A DNA stretch of 64,000 nt from assembly GCF_037975245.1 (NCBI RefSeq), contig NC_092582.1, positions 25,398,077-25,462,076 on the forward strand, written 5' to 3'. The notes below the pieces were generated by a model. It was not told the origin of the DNA. It worked only from the letters and a program-made list of their open reading frames with translations, and did not search any database. The translations under genes were made by a program, and so were the position numbers. The stretch is from Apostichopus japonicus. Its lineage: Eukaryota > Echinodermata > Holothuroidea > Aspidochirotida > Stichopodidae. Positions 12,901 to 22,899 of the stretch are shown here, piece by piece; position 1 is the first letter of the stretch; each line of letters opens with the position of its first letter.

Positions 12901-13239
12901 TATTGACTGTTGTATTACTGCGTACAGAGGCGTCACAACGTAAATATTCTAGAGATGAAAAGTATGCATCGATATTTTCACCAATAAAACATTTTTGACA
13001 GAGACGGAGTGAAAGAGAGACATTGCAAGCACGATAGACTAATTTTGTTTAATAAGGATTTATCTGTCTGAATATTCTCTACTTTAATATTGAGAATTTG
13101 TATTGATTCACAAGGCAATTACTTCTATAATGAAAGCACAAAGAGGTCTACATGCGGAGAAAGAAGGACAAGAATAATTAGGAAATAGGACGAAAGTGCT
13201 GGAGTACGAGCGTGGAAGGGAGACTTCATTTAGTTTCAT
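9958..13239. other. Non-coding stretch
   Basis: No exon or RNA gene recognised. It contains poly-G (about 10729-10744) and poly-C (about 11647-11659) tracts and a short tandem repeat at 11433-11472. Small open frames lack protein-like composition. Confidence 0.4.
11433..11472. repeat. 20-bp unit repeated twice, each carrying TGACGTCA
   Basis: ATCAAACACTGAGTGACGTC occurs twice head to tail. Each unit plus the following A completes the CRE-type palindrome TGACGTCA (11446-11453, 11466-11473). Confidence 0.85.
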
Positions 13240-13487
13240 TTATTTGTACCATACCTCATGTTATTTGTACCATACCTCATGTTATTTGTACCATACCTCA
13301 TGTTATTTGTACCATATCTCATGTTATTTGTACCATATCTCATGTTATTTGTACCATACCTCATGTTATTTGTACCATACCTCATGTTATTTGTACCATA
13401 CCTCATGTTATTTGTAACATACCTCATGTTATTTGTACCATACCTCATGTTATTTGTAACATACCTCATGTTATTTGCACTATACCT
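13240..13487. repeat. 21-bp minisatellite, about 12 copies
   Basis: The unit TTATTTGTACCATACCTCATG is repeated with rare substitutions (ACC to AAC, ATACC to ATATC). Because 21 is a multiple of three and the unit lacks stops in several frames, long repetitive frames appear on both strands; these are not genes. Confidence 0.95.
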
Positions 13488-14188
13488 AGTCACAAGGTTT
13501 CTGACGTATACGTTGTATTGTACGATACAAACATCCTGGACAAATAACTCCTCGTCGTTGACAAATGAACATTTTTTAAAATATAATTATCGTTACTTCA
13601 GTATAGAAACCTAGCCACACCCCCCCCCCCCCTCCATTAGAATATTTAAGGAAGTTGTTTGCATGTTTGATATGTTCATTTATAAATAACAAATCAAACC
13701 AGAGAAATATATGCTATTACGATAATTAGACAATACATGGATTTTTATGACCGGTTGTCTTTAATTGGGTTGAAGTTTACTGGATTAGACTACTGTCCTA
13801 CAGTGCGACATGTGATAACATGAATTAACACTTCATCTATCTACTCATTTATGGTTGTGTATAAGGTTTCGTTTCATGTTAAATGAATAATATAACACAA
13901 TAACGGAGATGTCTGCTTGAGGAACACATGAATATTGTTTCATGTCAGTTGACAGGAAGTTGAAACAGAGGAGTAGGGACAATTAATAGTAAAATAAAAA
14001 ATGTAGTTTTCTAGTCGCAACAGAAACTTGAACAAAATAGAAAGCTATGGATGATACAAATGGTGATGAAACTTTGTAATATCGTCACAGGGGTTATGGC
14101 GTACACTGTAAGCCTGACAGGAAGTAGACACCTCACAACATGTAACATTGTGCCCATTTCAAGAGTGTCGGGGGAAATGAAGATCATA
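13488..14188. other. Non-coding stretch
   Basis: AT-rich with a poly-C run near 13619-13632. No features recognised. Confidence 0.4.
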
Positions 14189-14196
14189 TCTTAGAT

Positions 14197-14586
14197 CAGG
14201 GTTGTCCAACCTTTTGCAGAGGAGGGCCACATGGAATGATTATGATGAAGGATGTGGCCGCATGAACCCTACGCTCGATTTTCCGATTTTTGCCCGAAGC
14301 CCAAGGCAACAAAATGTGAGCACTGCGCGGAGCGCACTGATTTATTTTCCTTCCTGATAAAACAGATGAATAAAGTCCAGCCCCCACCCCCCTCCCCCTG
14401 CTGAGAGTGTCACACATACTGACCTGTATGCAGTTCTGTGGACCCAGAAGGTTCGAATGATTGATTATATAGCTTCAAGTTATCAATAAATCCGCTCACT
14501 AAAATTTCGCACCGTAGAGAATCTCTGGCGGGCCGGACGCAACCCTGCGGCGGGCCGGACTGTGGCCCGTAGGTTAGACAAACCTG
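14197..14586. mobile_element. hAT-like MITE with perfect 8-bp target duplication
   Basis: The left end CAGGGTTGTCCAACCT and the right end AGGTTAGACAAACCTG are inverted repeats (14/16). TCTTAGAT at 14189-14196 is repeated exactly at 14587-14594. The internal GGGCCACAT and GCGGGCCGGAC blocks resemble the widespread hAT-derived repeats that carry GGGCC-rich ends. It is 390 bp with no coding capacity. Confidence 0.92.
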
Positions 14587-14765
14587 TCTTAGATTAACGC
14601 TCTAACCTACCGTGACCTGTATCACCTACTAATGTCCCAAAGCTCACTGATCTGTAACAGTTTAAAACAAATCTAATGAAAATGTTCAACTGAATAATTT
14701 ATGTCAATATTTTAAAGGTAGAAAATCACCAAAACTAGTTTAAAGTCTCTATAGCTATGCATATT

Positions 14766-15156
14766 CATAGACGTAGGAGCCCAATTTGATTTGGGAGAGC
14801 TGTAAAGACTTGCCCGAAAAATATAACCATTTTTTTGTGCGTGTGTACAACATCTTATTGTACATAGCTGTATATAGCCATACATCGGTTATTACATCGC
14901 ATGCCAATCACATACAATCAATTGCCTTCTTATTACCCTTCAATATTGGTTATCATTTTTGGGCAAGTCGTTACAATACGGTAATAATGATGATAATAAT
15001 ATCAGTTTAACCATTGAAAAACACATTGCAATTTATTTTTCTTTCAGTAGGTGCCCGAACAATTATCAGCATATTGCCCGAATTTTCACAAAACTTTTTG
15101 GTTGGGAGAATTGCAGTCCCCCCAGCCCCTACAGCCCCCCGCCTCTGACGCCTATG
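14766..15156. mobile_element. MITE with CATAGRCGT ends and near-perfect 8-bp duplication
   Basis: Left end CATAGACGTAGGAG and right end CTCTGACGCCTATG are imperfect inverted repeats (12/14). The flanks TGCATATT (14758-14765) and TGCATACT (15157-15164) match 7/8. G-tract-rich on the complementary strand near the right end. A deleted copy lies at 6405-6595 in the opposite orientation. Confidence 0.75.
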
Positions 15157-16555
15157 TGCATACTGTAGCACTTTCATCCATATAACCAAACAAGACTTAG
15201 TCCGTAGCGACTGCAATAGAATACCTATAGCAATATACTATACACTGAAAAAATAAACTAGTCAATATTGCCACGGACTAACGTTAAATTACAGTAGTCT
15301 GTAACGTTAGTTAATGCACACGAACTAGCAAAAATCTTTGTTTCATCACTGCTTCTTAGTCAGTTTACACTGATTAAGGAAAATATAATCGCAGCTTATT
15401 CAGTGGCGACGGACTAAGGTATTTTAACCCATGGACTAAGAACGATACGGACACCCGATTTACGCCATAATCGTAGCTTAGTCGGGTGTCGACGGACTAA
15501 TGTATTTTAACCCAATTCGATTCAATTCAATTTCGAAACCGAGAGGCAACGGTAGCTTGCTGGGCTTGGCATAGTTTCATAGTTTCAACCGTAAATCACC
15601 CAAGAAGGTCTTCAAAAGAATGGAGGTATTAACTGCCATCATCGGCCTACCTGTTATTCCTTTAACTTGAAGGTAAACTTAAAGTTAATTGTTAGGCCAC
15701 TGGCACTAGTACTGTATTATGGTTAGTGTTACGCTACGCAGTACGTGTAACCGTTGTTACGCTGGCGTTTCGCAATACACAAGTGCAATGACAGTGAGTA
15801 GCCTATAGGCTTCTACTGGGTACTGCAGTGCATTCTCAACACTAAAGTGTGCATTCTAAACACCAATTAACAATGTGTTATGTGTGTATTGGGCTAGATT
15901 GAACAGTGGCACATAATCTTCTAATTTATGCCCAAACAAATGCTGGGACTATAAGTCTCAATAGTTTATTTGAAGTCAACACTCATTTGGTAAAGATTTC
16001 CTGTAATTCCCATGTGAATCTTAATGGGTAGGCTATGTGATATTGAATAAGCAAGGCTAGACCTTCAAACTTACAGTCACAGTAGGCTGAACAAATTATG
16101 TTGGCTAGTCACCGGTATTATATACTTTAGTACTACTAGTAAGACTAAATCAAAACGACCGAAAGACAAACTTAGTGTAACAAAGTACGGATTCTTCTCT
16201 AGCCTAGGTCTAAACAGGCTTGTTATGTGAGCAAGCAAAATAACAACTAAAAACGATTAGGCCTATAAATAAGTTGGCTCAGTGCATTTGTGTTTCTAAA
16301 ATTTTATATTGTTATAGATCATAAAAACAAGCAAAGATTTAGCCCATGTTTTATTGTCTCTGTATTCTGGGCATTTGATTCTGGTTGCAATGGTGATGAC
16401 ACTCTGGTTCAAATGTTCAGCTTTATACAGTCTGCTTCAAACTTTGGGATTTTTTTTGAGACTATAGTGGAAGCAAATCTCACATAACTTTGTGGTGAGA
16501 ACTTTTTAAATTTTTTTTTTCAAATGATGAATACTTTGCTGTTTCTTTTTTCCAG

Positions 16556-16690
16556 GAAGAATTGAAAAGCCAAATATCCAAGTCAAGGGTGAGGTTTCCT
16601 GTGATGTACGACACCAGTGTGGAGGCAACAACAGAAGAGGAGAACTGTGTTATATATGGCTTAAAGACATGTTTTAAGATGATATATTGA
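16556..16690 (+). CDS. Putative terminal exon inside the 4.4-kb element
   Basis: A polypyrimidine tract and TTTCCAG acceptor (ending at 16555) precede an open frame of 44 codons ending in TGA. The peptide starts EELKSQISKSRVRFPVMYD and has protein-like composition with an acidic TTEEEN stretch. I do not recognise the family. It could be part of a gene carried by the transposon, or captured host sequence. The upstream exons were not identified. Low confidence. Confidence 0.3.
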   Translation, partial: EELKSQISKSRVRFPVMYDTSVEATTEEENCVIYGLKTCFKMIY

Positions 16691-16900
16691 TACCCTTCGC
16701 AGAACAAAAGAGTTTATCCGAGAGTCCAAAAAGCAAAGGAACAAGTACCATAGAGAAAAAAAATGGAAGAGTGAGTTTAACTATTGTACCCAACTGTTTA
16801 ATGATATTAAAGATACTTTTCATAACCTGTTTTAATAAAACAGTCTGGTTTCATTTACGTGCAAGCTTCATAAGTTTGGTCAAATTTTTACTGATCTGTA

Positions 16901-18652
16901 GAGCGGGAGTCCAGAGGGTTTGGTTAGCTGGGAAGGTAACCAATTGCCTGGTACATCACAATGTTCACAATGCATTCCTGTATATGAAACCAGACGACTG
17001 GCACACCGGCTGTGGTGGGTGTGGCTGGGAGAGCAATTTAATGTTACCTAATAGCTAACCTAGATCAGCTTTCATGGTAACCACATCAAAGTAAGTACAA
17101 TGTGTCAAGTATGGCCCCAAGAGCAACAAAAGGCCAACGCCAGTAATTATTGGTGGTGGGGTACCCCTGCCAGTGATCAATAGTTGACCCCTCACGGCTG
17201 ACCGAGGTCAGCTCATGAGGTAACCACTTGAAACCTACTGGAAAATGTTGGTTAGGACTTCAGATACAAGGGATGGGCATTGCCTGTAATTTTTATTGGT
17301 GGGGCACCCCTGCCAGTAGACCCCCAAAATGCCCATCCCCTATTGACCTAGATGAGCTTATGATGTAACCAGTTGAAAACTTACTGGAAAATGATAGATA
17401 TCACTTCATATGCAAGTGATGGGAATTTCCAGTAATTTATATTGGGGGGGGGGTACCCATGCCAGTAGACCCCCAAAATGCCCATCCCCTCATTGATCTA
17501 GGTCAGCTCATAGGTCAGCCCACCTATAAAAATTACTGGAAATGCCCATCCCTTACATGTGAAGTGATACCTATCATTTTCCAGTAGGTTTCAACTGGTT
17601 AAATCATGATCTGACCTAGGTCAATGAGGGAAGGGGAATTTTGGGGGTCTACTGGCAGGAGTACCCCACTAATATAAATTACTGGAAGTGCCCATCCCTT
17701 ACATATAGAATCCTTTAATTATTTTCCAGTAGTTTTCAACTGGTTACTTCATGAGCTGACCTAGATCAATGAGGGGAGGGGCATTTTGGGGGTCTAATGG
17801 CAGGGGTACCCCACTAATATAAATTACTGGAAATGCCCATCCCTTACAAATAGAGTCCTGCCAATAATTTTCCAGTAGTTTTCAACTGGTCTCATGAGCT
17901 GACCTAGGTCAATGAGGGAATGGGCATTTTGAGGGTCTACTGGCAGGGGTACCCCAACAATAAAAATTACTGGCAATGCCCATCCCTTGTATCTGAAGTC
18001 CTAACCAACATTTTCTAGTAGGTTTCAATTGGTTACATCATGAGCTCATCTAGGTCAATGAGGGGATGGGCATTTTGGGGGACTACTGGCAGGGGTACCC
18101 CACCAATATAAATTACTGGAAATGCCCATCCCTTACATATGAAGTGATACCTATCATTTTCCAGTAGTTTTTAACTGGTTACTGAACATCATGAGCTCAT
18201 CTAGGTCAATGGGGGATGGGCATTTTGGGGGTCTACTGGCAGGGGTACCCCACCAATATAAATTACTGGCAATGCCCATCCCTTGTATCTGAAGTCCTAA
18301 CCAACATTTTCCAGTAGGTTTCAAGTGGTTACCTCATGAGCTGACCTAGGTCAGCCGTGAGGGGTCAATTATTGATCACTGGCAGGGGTAACCCACCACC
18401 AATAATTACTGGCGACGGCCATTTGTTGCTCCTGGAGCCATACCTGACACATTGTACTTACTTTGATGTGTTTACCATGAAAGCTGATCAAGGTTAGCTA
18501 TCAGGTGACTTTAAAATTGCTCTCCCAGCTACACCCACCACAGCCGGATTGCCAGTCGTCTGGTTTCATATACAGGAATGCACTGTGAACATTGTGATGT
18601 ACCAGGCAATTGGTTACCTTCCCAGCTAACCAAACCCTCTGGACTCCCGGTC
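16901..18652. mobile_element. Foldback element with ~145-bp inverted arrays
   Basis: Outer arms (16901-17160 and 18390-18652) are long near-identical inverted repeats beginning GAGCGGGAGTCCAGAGGG and GACCGGGAGTCCAGAGGG, each next to TA. Inside each arm is an array of ~145-bp units marked by GGGGTACCCCTGCCAGTAGA: three forward units in the left arm (GTACCCC near 17161, 17304, 17453) and six inverted units in the right arm (near 17661, 17806, 17949, 18095, 18245, 18388). The arrays meet near 17510-17530. No transposase. A one-arm copy lies at 37485-38277. Confidence 0.9.
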
Positions 18653-18907
18653 TATTGGGCTCATTATTAACATGATCAACATGATTATTAAGCTTTGAAA
18701 AATAACTTGGTGTTATGCTGTGCAAAGCTAATAATTATTTGGTAAAGCTGCTATTCCTGGCTTATAATTTGAGGGACCTAGATTTAAATGTATACCTCCC
18801 AATATGTTATTAAATTTTAATGTAAATGTATGTTTATGATAATGTGAGTTGTCATGTGCTATATCTGTATCTGTGCTTACACGTATATCATATTTTCTGT
18901 TCACAAG

Positions 18908-18966
18908 TCAATAATGGTGCAGATTTTTGGCTTCCTGAAGATAAGTGGGAGGCCATTTGTAGTTAA
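18908..18966 (+). CDS. Putative 3'-terminal exon inside the 4.4-kb element
   Basis: Follows a TTCACAAG acceptor-like sequence and reads NNGADFWLPEDKWEAICS before TAA. The composition, with two Trp in a short peptide, looks coding. An AATAAA signal follows at 19133. Family not recognised. It is in the same orientation as the fragment at 16556, so both may derive from one gene interrupted by the nested foldback. Confidence 0.25.
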
Positions 18967-19132
18967 GAGAAACACTCTTTGTTCGTGAAGACTTAACTGG
19001 TGTCGATTTGGGGTACCACTTTAAAACGAAAGTCATGAGGAACTCTTGCTCAAGATTCAACTTTGCATTATTGTGCAGTACTATACTTTTGCGATTCATG
19101 TTTGATCCATTAACTTGTCTTAACTTTGTTGG

Positions 19133-19138
19133 AATAAA
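19133..19138 (+). terminator. Polyadenylation signal AATAAA
   Basis: Lies 167 bp after the stop of the exon-like fragment at 18908-18966, a plausible 3' UTR length. Such hexamers are common by chance in AT-rich DNA. Confidence 0.25.
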
Positions 19139-19860
19139 ATGATATTTTCAGATTTTTGTACAGTGATTTTTTCTCCATCGGTCGAAAGTCAGCTTTTGCA
19201 GACATCAGAAGTTTATCAGAAATAAATATTGCCAACGTACACATTATTTGTGTTTCTTCTGCTCTCTTTTCTTTCAGTGATCCTAGTCAGTGAAACTAGA
19301 CGGGTTTAATTCTTTCAGTGATTCTAGTCATTGCAACTAGTCAGTCAATACCGACTAAGAAAGGTTAGTCGGGAGAGGCACCATCCTGACTAATGTAAAA
19401 CCTGCTATAAACTAGTCGGTGGCTCATATAAATTGGTCGGTAAAACCGACTAATGTCACCAACTAATGTAACTGACTAATATACATTTACCGACTAAGAT
19501 ATTGTTGATCGACTAAGCTGACGGACTAAGATGACCGACTAAGAAATCCAACTGACTAAGGAATAAATTAGTCGGTATAGCAACTGACTAAGACTATGTT
19601 AGTCGGTAGAGGCACCAGATGGACTAACGCTATGTTAGTCGGTGGACCAATTTAAGTTTTCAGTGTATTACTATGTGCTGTCTGTTATACCAGACAGTGG
19701 TATAGATAATAAGTTTCAGGTCAAATCACCCAAAAATTGTAACAGTTAACTTGTTTAGTAATTACTGGATGGAGACAAATTATTTAAAGCTAACTACCAT
19801 TTTGTGTCGTGATAATGCTTGGACGGTCCCCGTAAACAAAACCACTTAGAATCATGTATC

Positions 19861-20377
19861 AGCTATACTGGGACAGCTATGCGTGGGCAGCTATATACAC
19901 GGGCAGCAATACTGGGGCAGCTACACAGGGGCAGCTGTATAGGGGCAGCTATACGAAGGCAGCTATACGGGGGCAGCTATACAGGGGCAGCTATATTAGA
20001 GGCATCTATACGGGGACACTATACAGGGGCAGCTATACACGGGGCAGCTACACTGGGGCAGCTATACACGGCAGCTGTGTAGGGCAGCTGTGTAGGGCAG
20101 CTATACGAAGGCAGCTATACGGGGGCAGCTATACAGGGGCAGCTATATTAGAGGCATCTATACGGGGACACTATACAGGGGCAGCTATACGCGGGGCAGC
20201 TACACTGGGGTAGCTATACACGAGCAGCTGTGTAGGGCAGCTGTGTAGGGCAGCTATACGGGACAGCTATACGGGCAGCTTTATTGGGGCAGCTATACAG
20301 GAACCTCTAATCAGGGGCAGCTATTCAGGGGAAGCTATACGGGGGCATCTATACGGGGGCAGCTAGCGGGCGGCTAC
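19861..20377. repeat. GGGGCAGCTATAC minisatellite with a 152-bp higher-order repeat
   Basis: About 13-bp units of the form GGGGCAGCTATAC with variants. A larger block starting ATACGAAGGCAGC at 19951 is repeated from 20103, giving a 152-bp higher-order period. The Gly/Ala/Tyr-rich open frames across it are artefacts. Confidence 0.93.
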
Positions 20378-20582
20378 AGTAGGCTAAAGAGTAGATTAAC
20401 CGGACTGTTATACGACTGTTACAACTGCTGAATGTGCCATGGTTAACATTTTAGCTTTAATGTATTTTTCTATCCTTTTAAAAGTTTTATGGTAAATACC
20501 TTTTAGGCGATATTTTTCAACTATATGCTTTTGATTGTTTCCTGTTTTTAATTGTTTCCTGTATATTAATTGTTTCAATTCT

Positions 20583-20651
20583 TGTAAAGCGCTTCGAGCA
20601 GCGTTGCTGATGAACGCGCTATATAAGTATTATTTTATTATTATTATTATT
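20583..20651 (+). mobile_element. 3' tail of a CR1/L2-type LINE or derived SINE
   Basis: TGTAAAGCGCTTCGAGCAGC, then GAACGCGCTATATAAGTA and a (TTA)n run is the typical 3' end shared by many L2/CR1-type elements and their SINEs. The same kind of tail ends the LINE at 49757 (in reverse). The 5' extent of this copy is unknown. Confidence 0.75.
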
Positions 20652-22899
20652 GTCACCGAAATTAAATGAACATATAAAAGACCTGACAATGTTCATAACG
20701 TTCTATGGTTTCATCGGAATCCAAACTTCAAGTTCATTGGATGTACACTCACAACCCACACAAATAAAAACATTAACTTCAACATACTGCACAATGTGTA
20801 ACAAACCTGCAGTCTAAAGGTATACCTTTAATCTATAGGCCTATCTTTACAATACTTGTAATATCAACGCTGTCACTGACATGGTAGTGATACGGGTGTG
20901 TCAGTATATAACTTAGTGTTGTGATCGCTGAATGGTATTCAGGAAAACAATGCTATCACGACCCCACCCCATCTGTTGTCTTTTACAGCTCCCATCCCTC
21001 AATATTTCTCATCCCTTCTTTCTTAGCGATGTAAATTACCCTTTTCTTTGAATGATGCGAGAGACAGTGTCGCATCTTTGAAAACTGAAACTACTAGAAT
21101 GGAGTATCCTTTACACATTGCTATATCTTTGAATGCAGTGACGGCTGTCTCGAAATGAATTTTAGAGCTTGAAAAACATATGCATCATGCACAATATAAC
21201 AGTTTTCTGTATAGGACGTTATGGAGGAGTGATGCTAAAAACATGATTAGACTGATTTTGTTCATCATACTTTAATGTAAGTGAATATGTTTCATTGTTA
21301 TTAATATGTACTCAGGGCGGCCTGGTCTTAAAACCGGCCCGGGCATTTTTCACCTAGACCGGCCCATTATTTATTGATATGTTACTTACATAGTGATCGT
21401 CGTCCGGGGGGGGGGGGGAGGGGGGTTTAGGGACTTTTTTTAAGTTAAGGAATGCCTAGATGCAAAATGGTGCGACATTTCTCAATTTTGTAGGTTACAA
21501 CGATCTTTTAATAAAGGCCCAAAATAATTTTCCAGAAGTAACACTTGATGAAACTGAGTTAAAAACGTTAACAACGTGCTATGTATATGTCAGAATGCAT
21601 TGGTCACCGTACTTGTATATCTTGTCGTAAAAATATTAGTACGGACGGGTTGCCATTAACACGTTCTTTTGTTACGAACTAGCAGACTAACTAACATGGT
21701 GATGTCATGAGCTGATTCCCAGTTACAAATATATTACTACACAGCCCGTCTGTATTCTATTAGCTACTGTGAAAATTGGCTGTTTTACCAGGCTCCCCAG
21801 CCCACCGGCCCCCCGGTCCACCTGGCATTACCCAAATGCCCGTGTGGCCAGTCCGCCAATGTATGTACTTGAGGAGAATTGTTATAATTATAAAGTTGAG
21901 TAAGTAAAGACACACGGGGCTACATTCAGGGTCAGAAGGAAGTAAATTGGACCGGAACTTTGCAGTAGAAGCAAGGGGAAGGGATCTGGAAGTTATGTTG
22001 TATGAAACATTTAATATTTCATACAGACTACAACCTCCCCCCCCCACCAACCCCAGCCCGCACCAACCAGTTACTATTAATATTTATGTTGCTTGTTAAA
22101 GATTATTAGGCTGACAGCAGTCATGTACATTTAACCGGCAAATGTTATCACGATATTGTTATTAATAATTAATGTGAATGAAAGACAGAGGGCGAACTTG
22201 TTTTATCATTAATAGCTGCCATAAAGGTGAATTATCGCTTACCTGCCATTGACCGGTCTGCAAGTTTAGACGACATGTAGGGTCGCTACTATTCCAAACT
22301 GTATAAATAAAATGAAAGAGACTAATGTTAAGTATCAGTGCATACTTAAGCTTAATTGGTCTGGATTGAAGTGATGAACATTTCATTAACCGGATTTATG
22401 TTGGCTCTCGATGATAACTTCATATCAGCTGAGTAATCAATCTGGTTGATTCCTTAATTTTGATCTTGTCAGTTTACTATCATTATCATCTCAGTACAGT
22501 GTAGCTGATCAGTTTACAACCATGATATCTCAGTAAGATTACCGATCAGTTTACTATCATTATCATCTCGGTGTTATACCAGATCAGTTTACAACCAACA
22601 TCCTCTTAGTTATAAAACCAATCAGGTTAGGATTTATATCATCTCATTAATATATCTGATCAATTATACACTTAGATCAAGAATAATAATCCAAGAGACA
22701 ATGAACTGATCAGAGAACACCCAACACAAGTGACGTCATCACGAGAACCATTATGAAACTGTTTAAATAGTTTTGGTAAAAGAAAAAAAACGGATTTTGT
22801 TTAAATTCAAAGGTAAATGATGTATACTGTATGTGTCACGTCCGTCCCGGTAAGGCTTATTCCGATGATATGGTGGCAGGAACGACATGAATTACACAA
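20652..22899. other. Mostly non-coding stretch with a repeat fragment
   Basis: About 21315-21490 carries a CCGGCCCGGGCATTTTTCAC block, a long poly-G tract and a TAGATGCAAAATGGTGCGACA segment. The last resembles TAGATGCGATCTGGTGCAATG in the MITE at 44880, so it is repeat-derived. No host gene recognised, apart from a possible 56-bp exon noted separately. Confidence 0.45.
22243..22298 (-). CDS. Possible 56-bp exon, minus strand
   Basis: On the minus strand TTTATTTATACAG precedes a stop-free stretch that ends CAATGGCAG before GTAAGCG. In the phase needing one upstream base it reads WNSSDPTCRLNLQTGQWQ. Both splice signals are good. The incoming phase does not match the outgoing phase of the last NLR exon found at 35742, so a link to that gene would need a further exon. 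It may be spurious. Confidence 0.2.

Larger units (their letters stand above)
15243..19665. mobile_element. 4.4-kb inverted-repeat element with subterminal GACTAA arrays, TA-flanked
   Basis: Begins CACTGAAAA and ends TTTTCAGTG, each next to TA (15241-15242 and 19666-19667). The match extends to about 17/21 between the two ends. Both subterminal regions are packed with GACTAA/TTAGTC motifs: several within 15270-15500 and more than a dozen within 19330-19645. Inside are two exon-like fragments, a polyadenylation signal and a nested foldback element. The TA flanks suggest a Tc1/mariner-like or related DNA transposon, but no transposase was recognised, so the superfamily is unassigned. Confidence 0.65.

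Noticed and set aside
19819-20213. Gly/Ala/Tyr-rich open frames in the 20-kb minisatellite
   Set aside because: Frame openness follows from the repeat unit; no start context, splice signals or homology.
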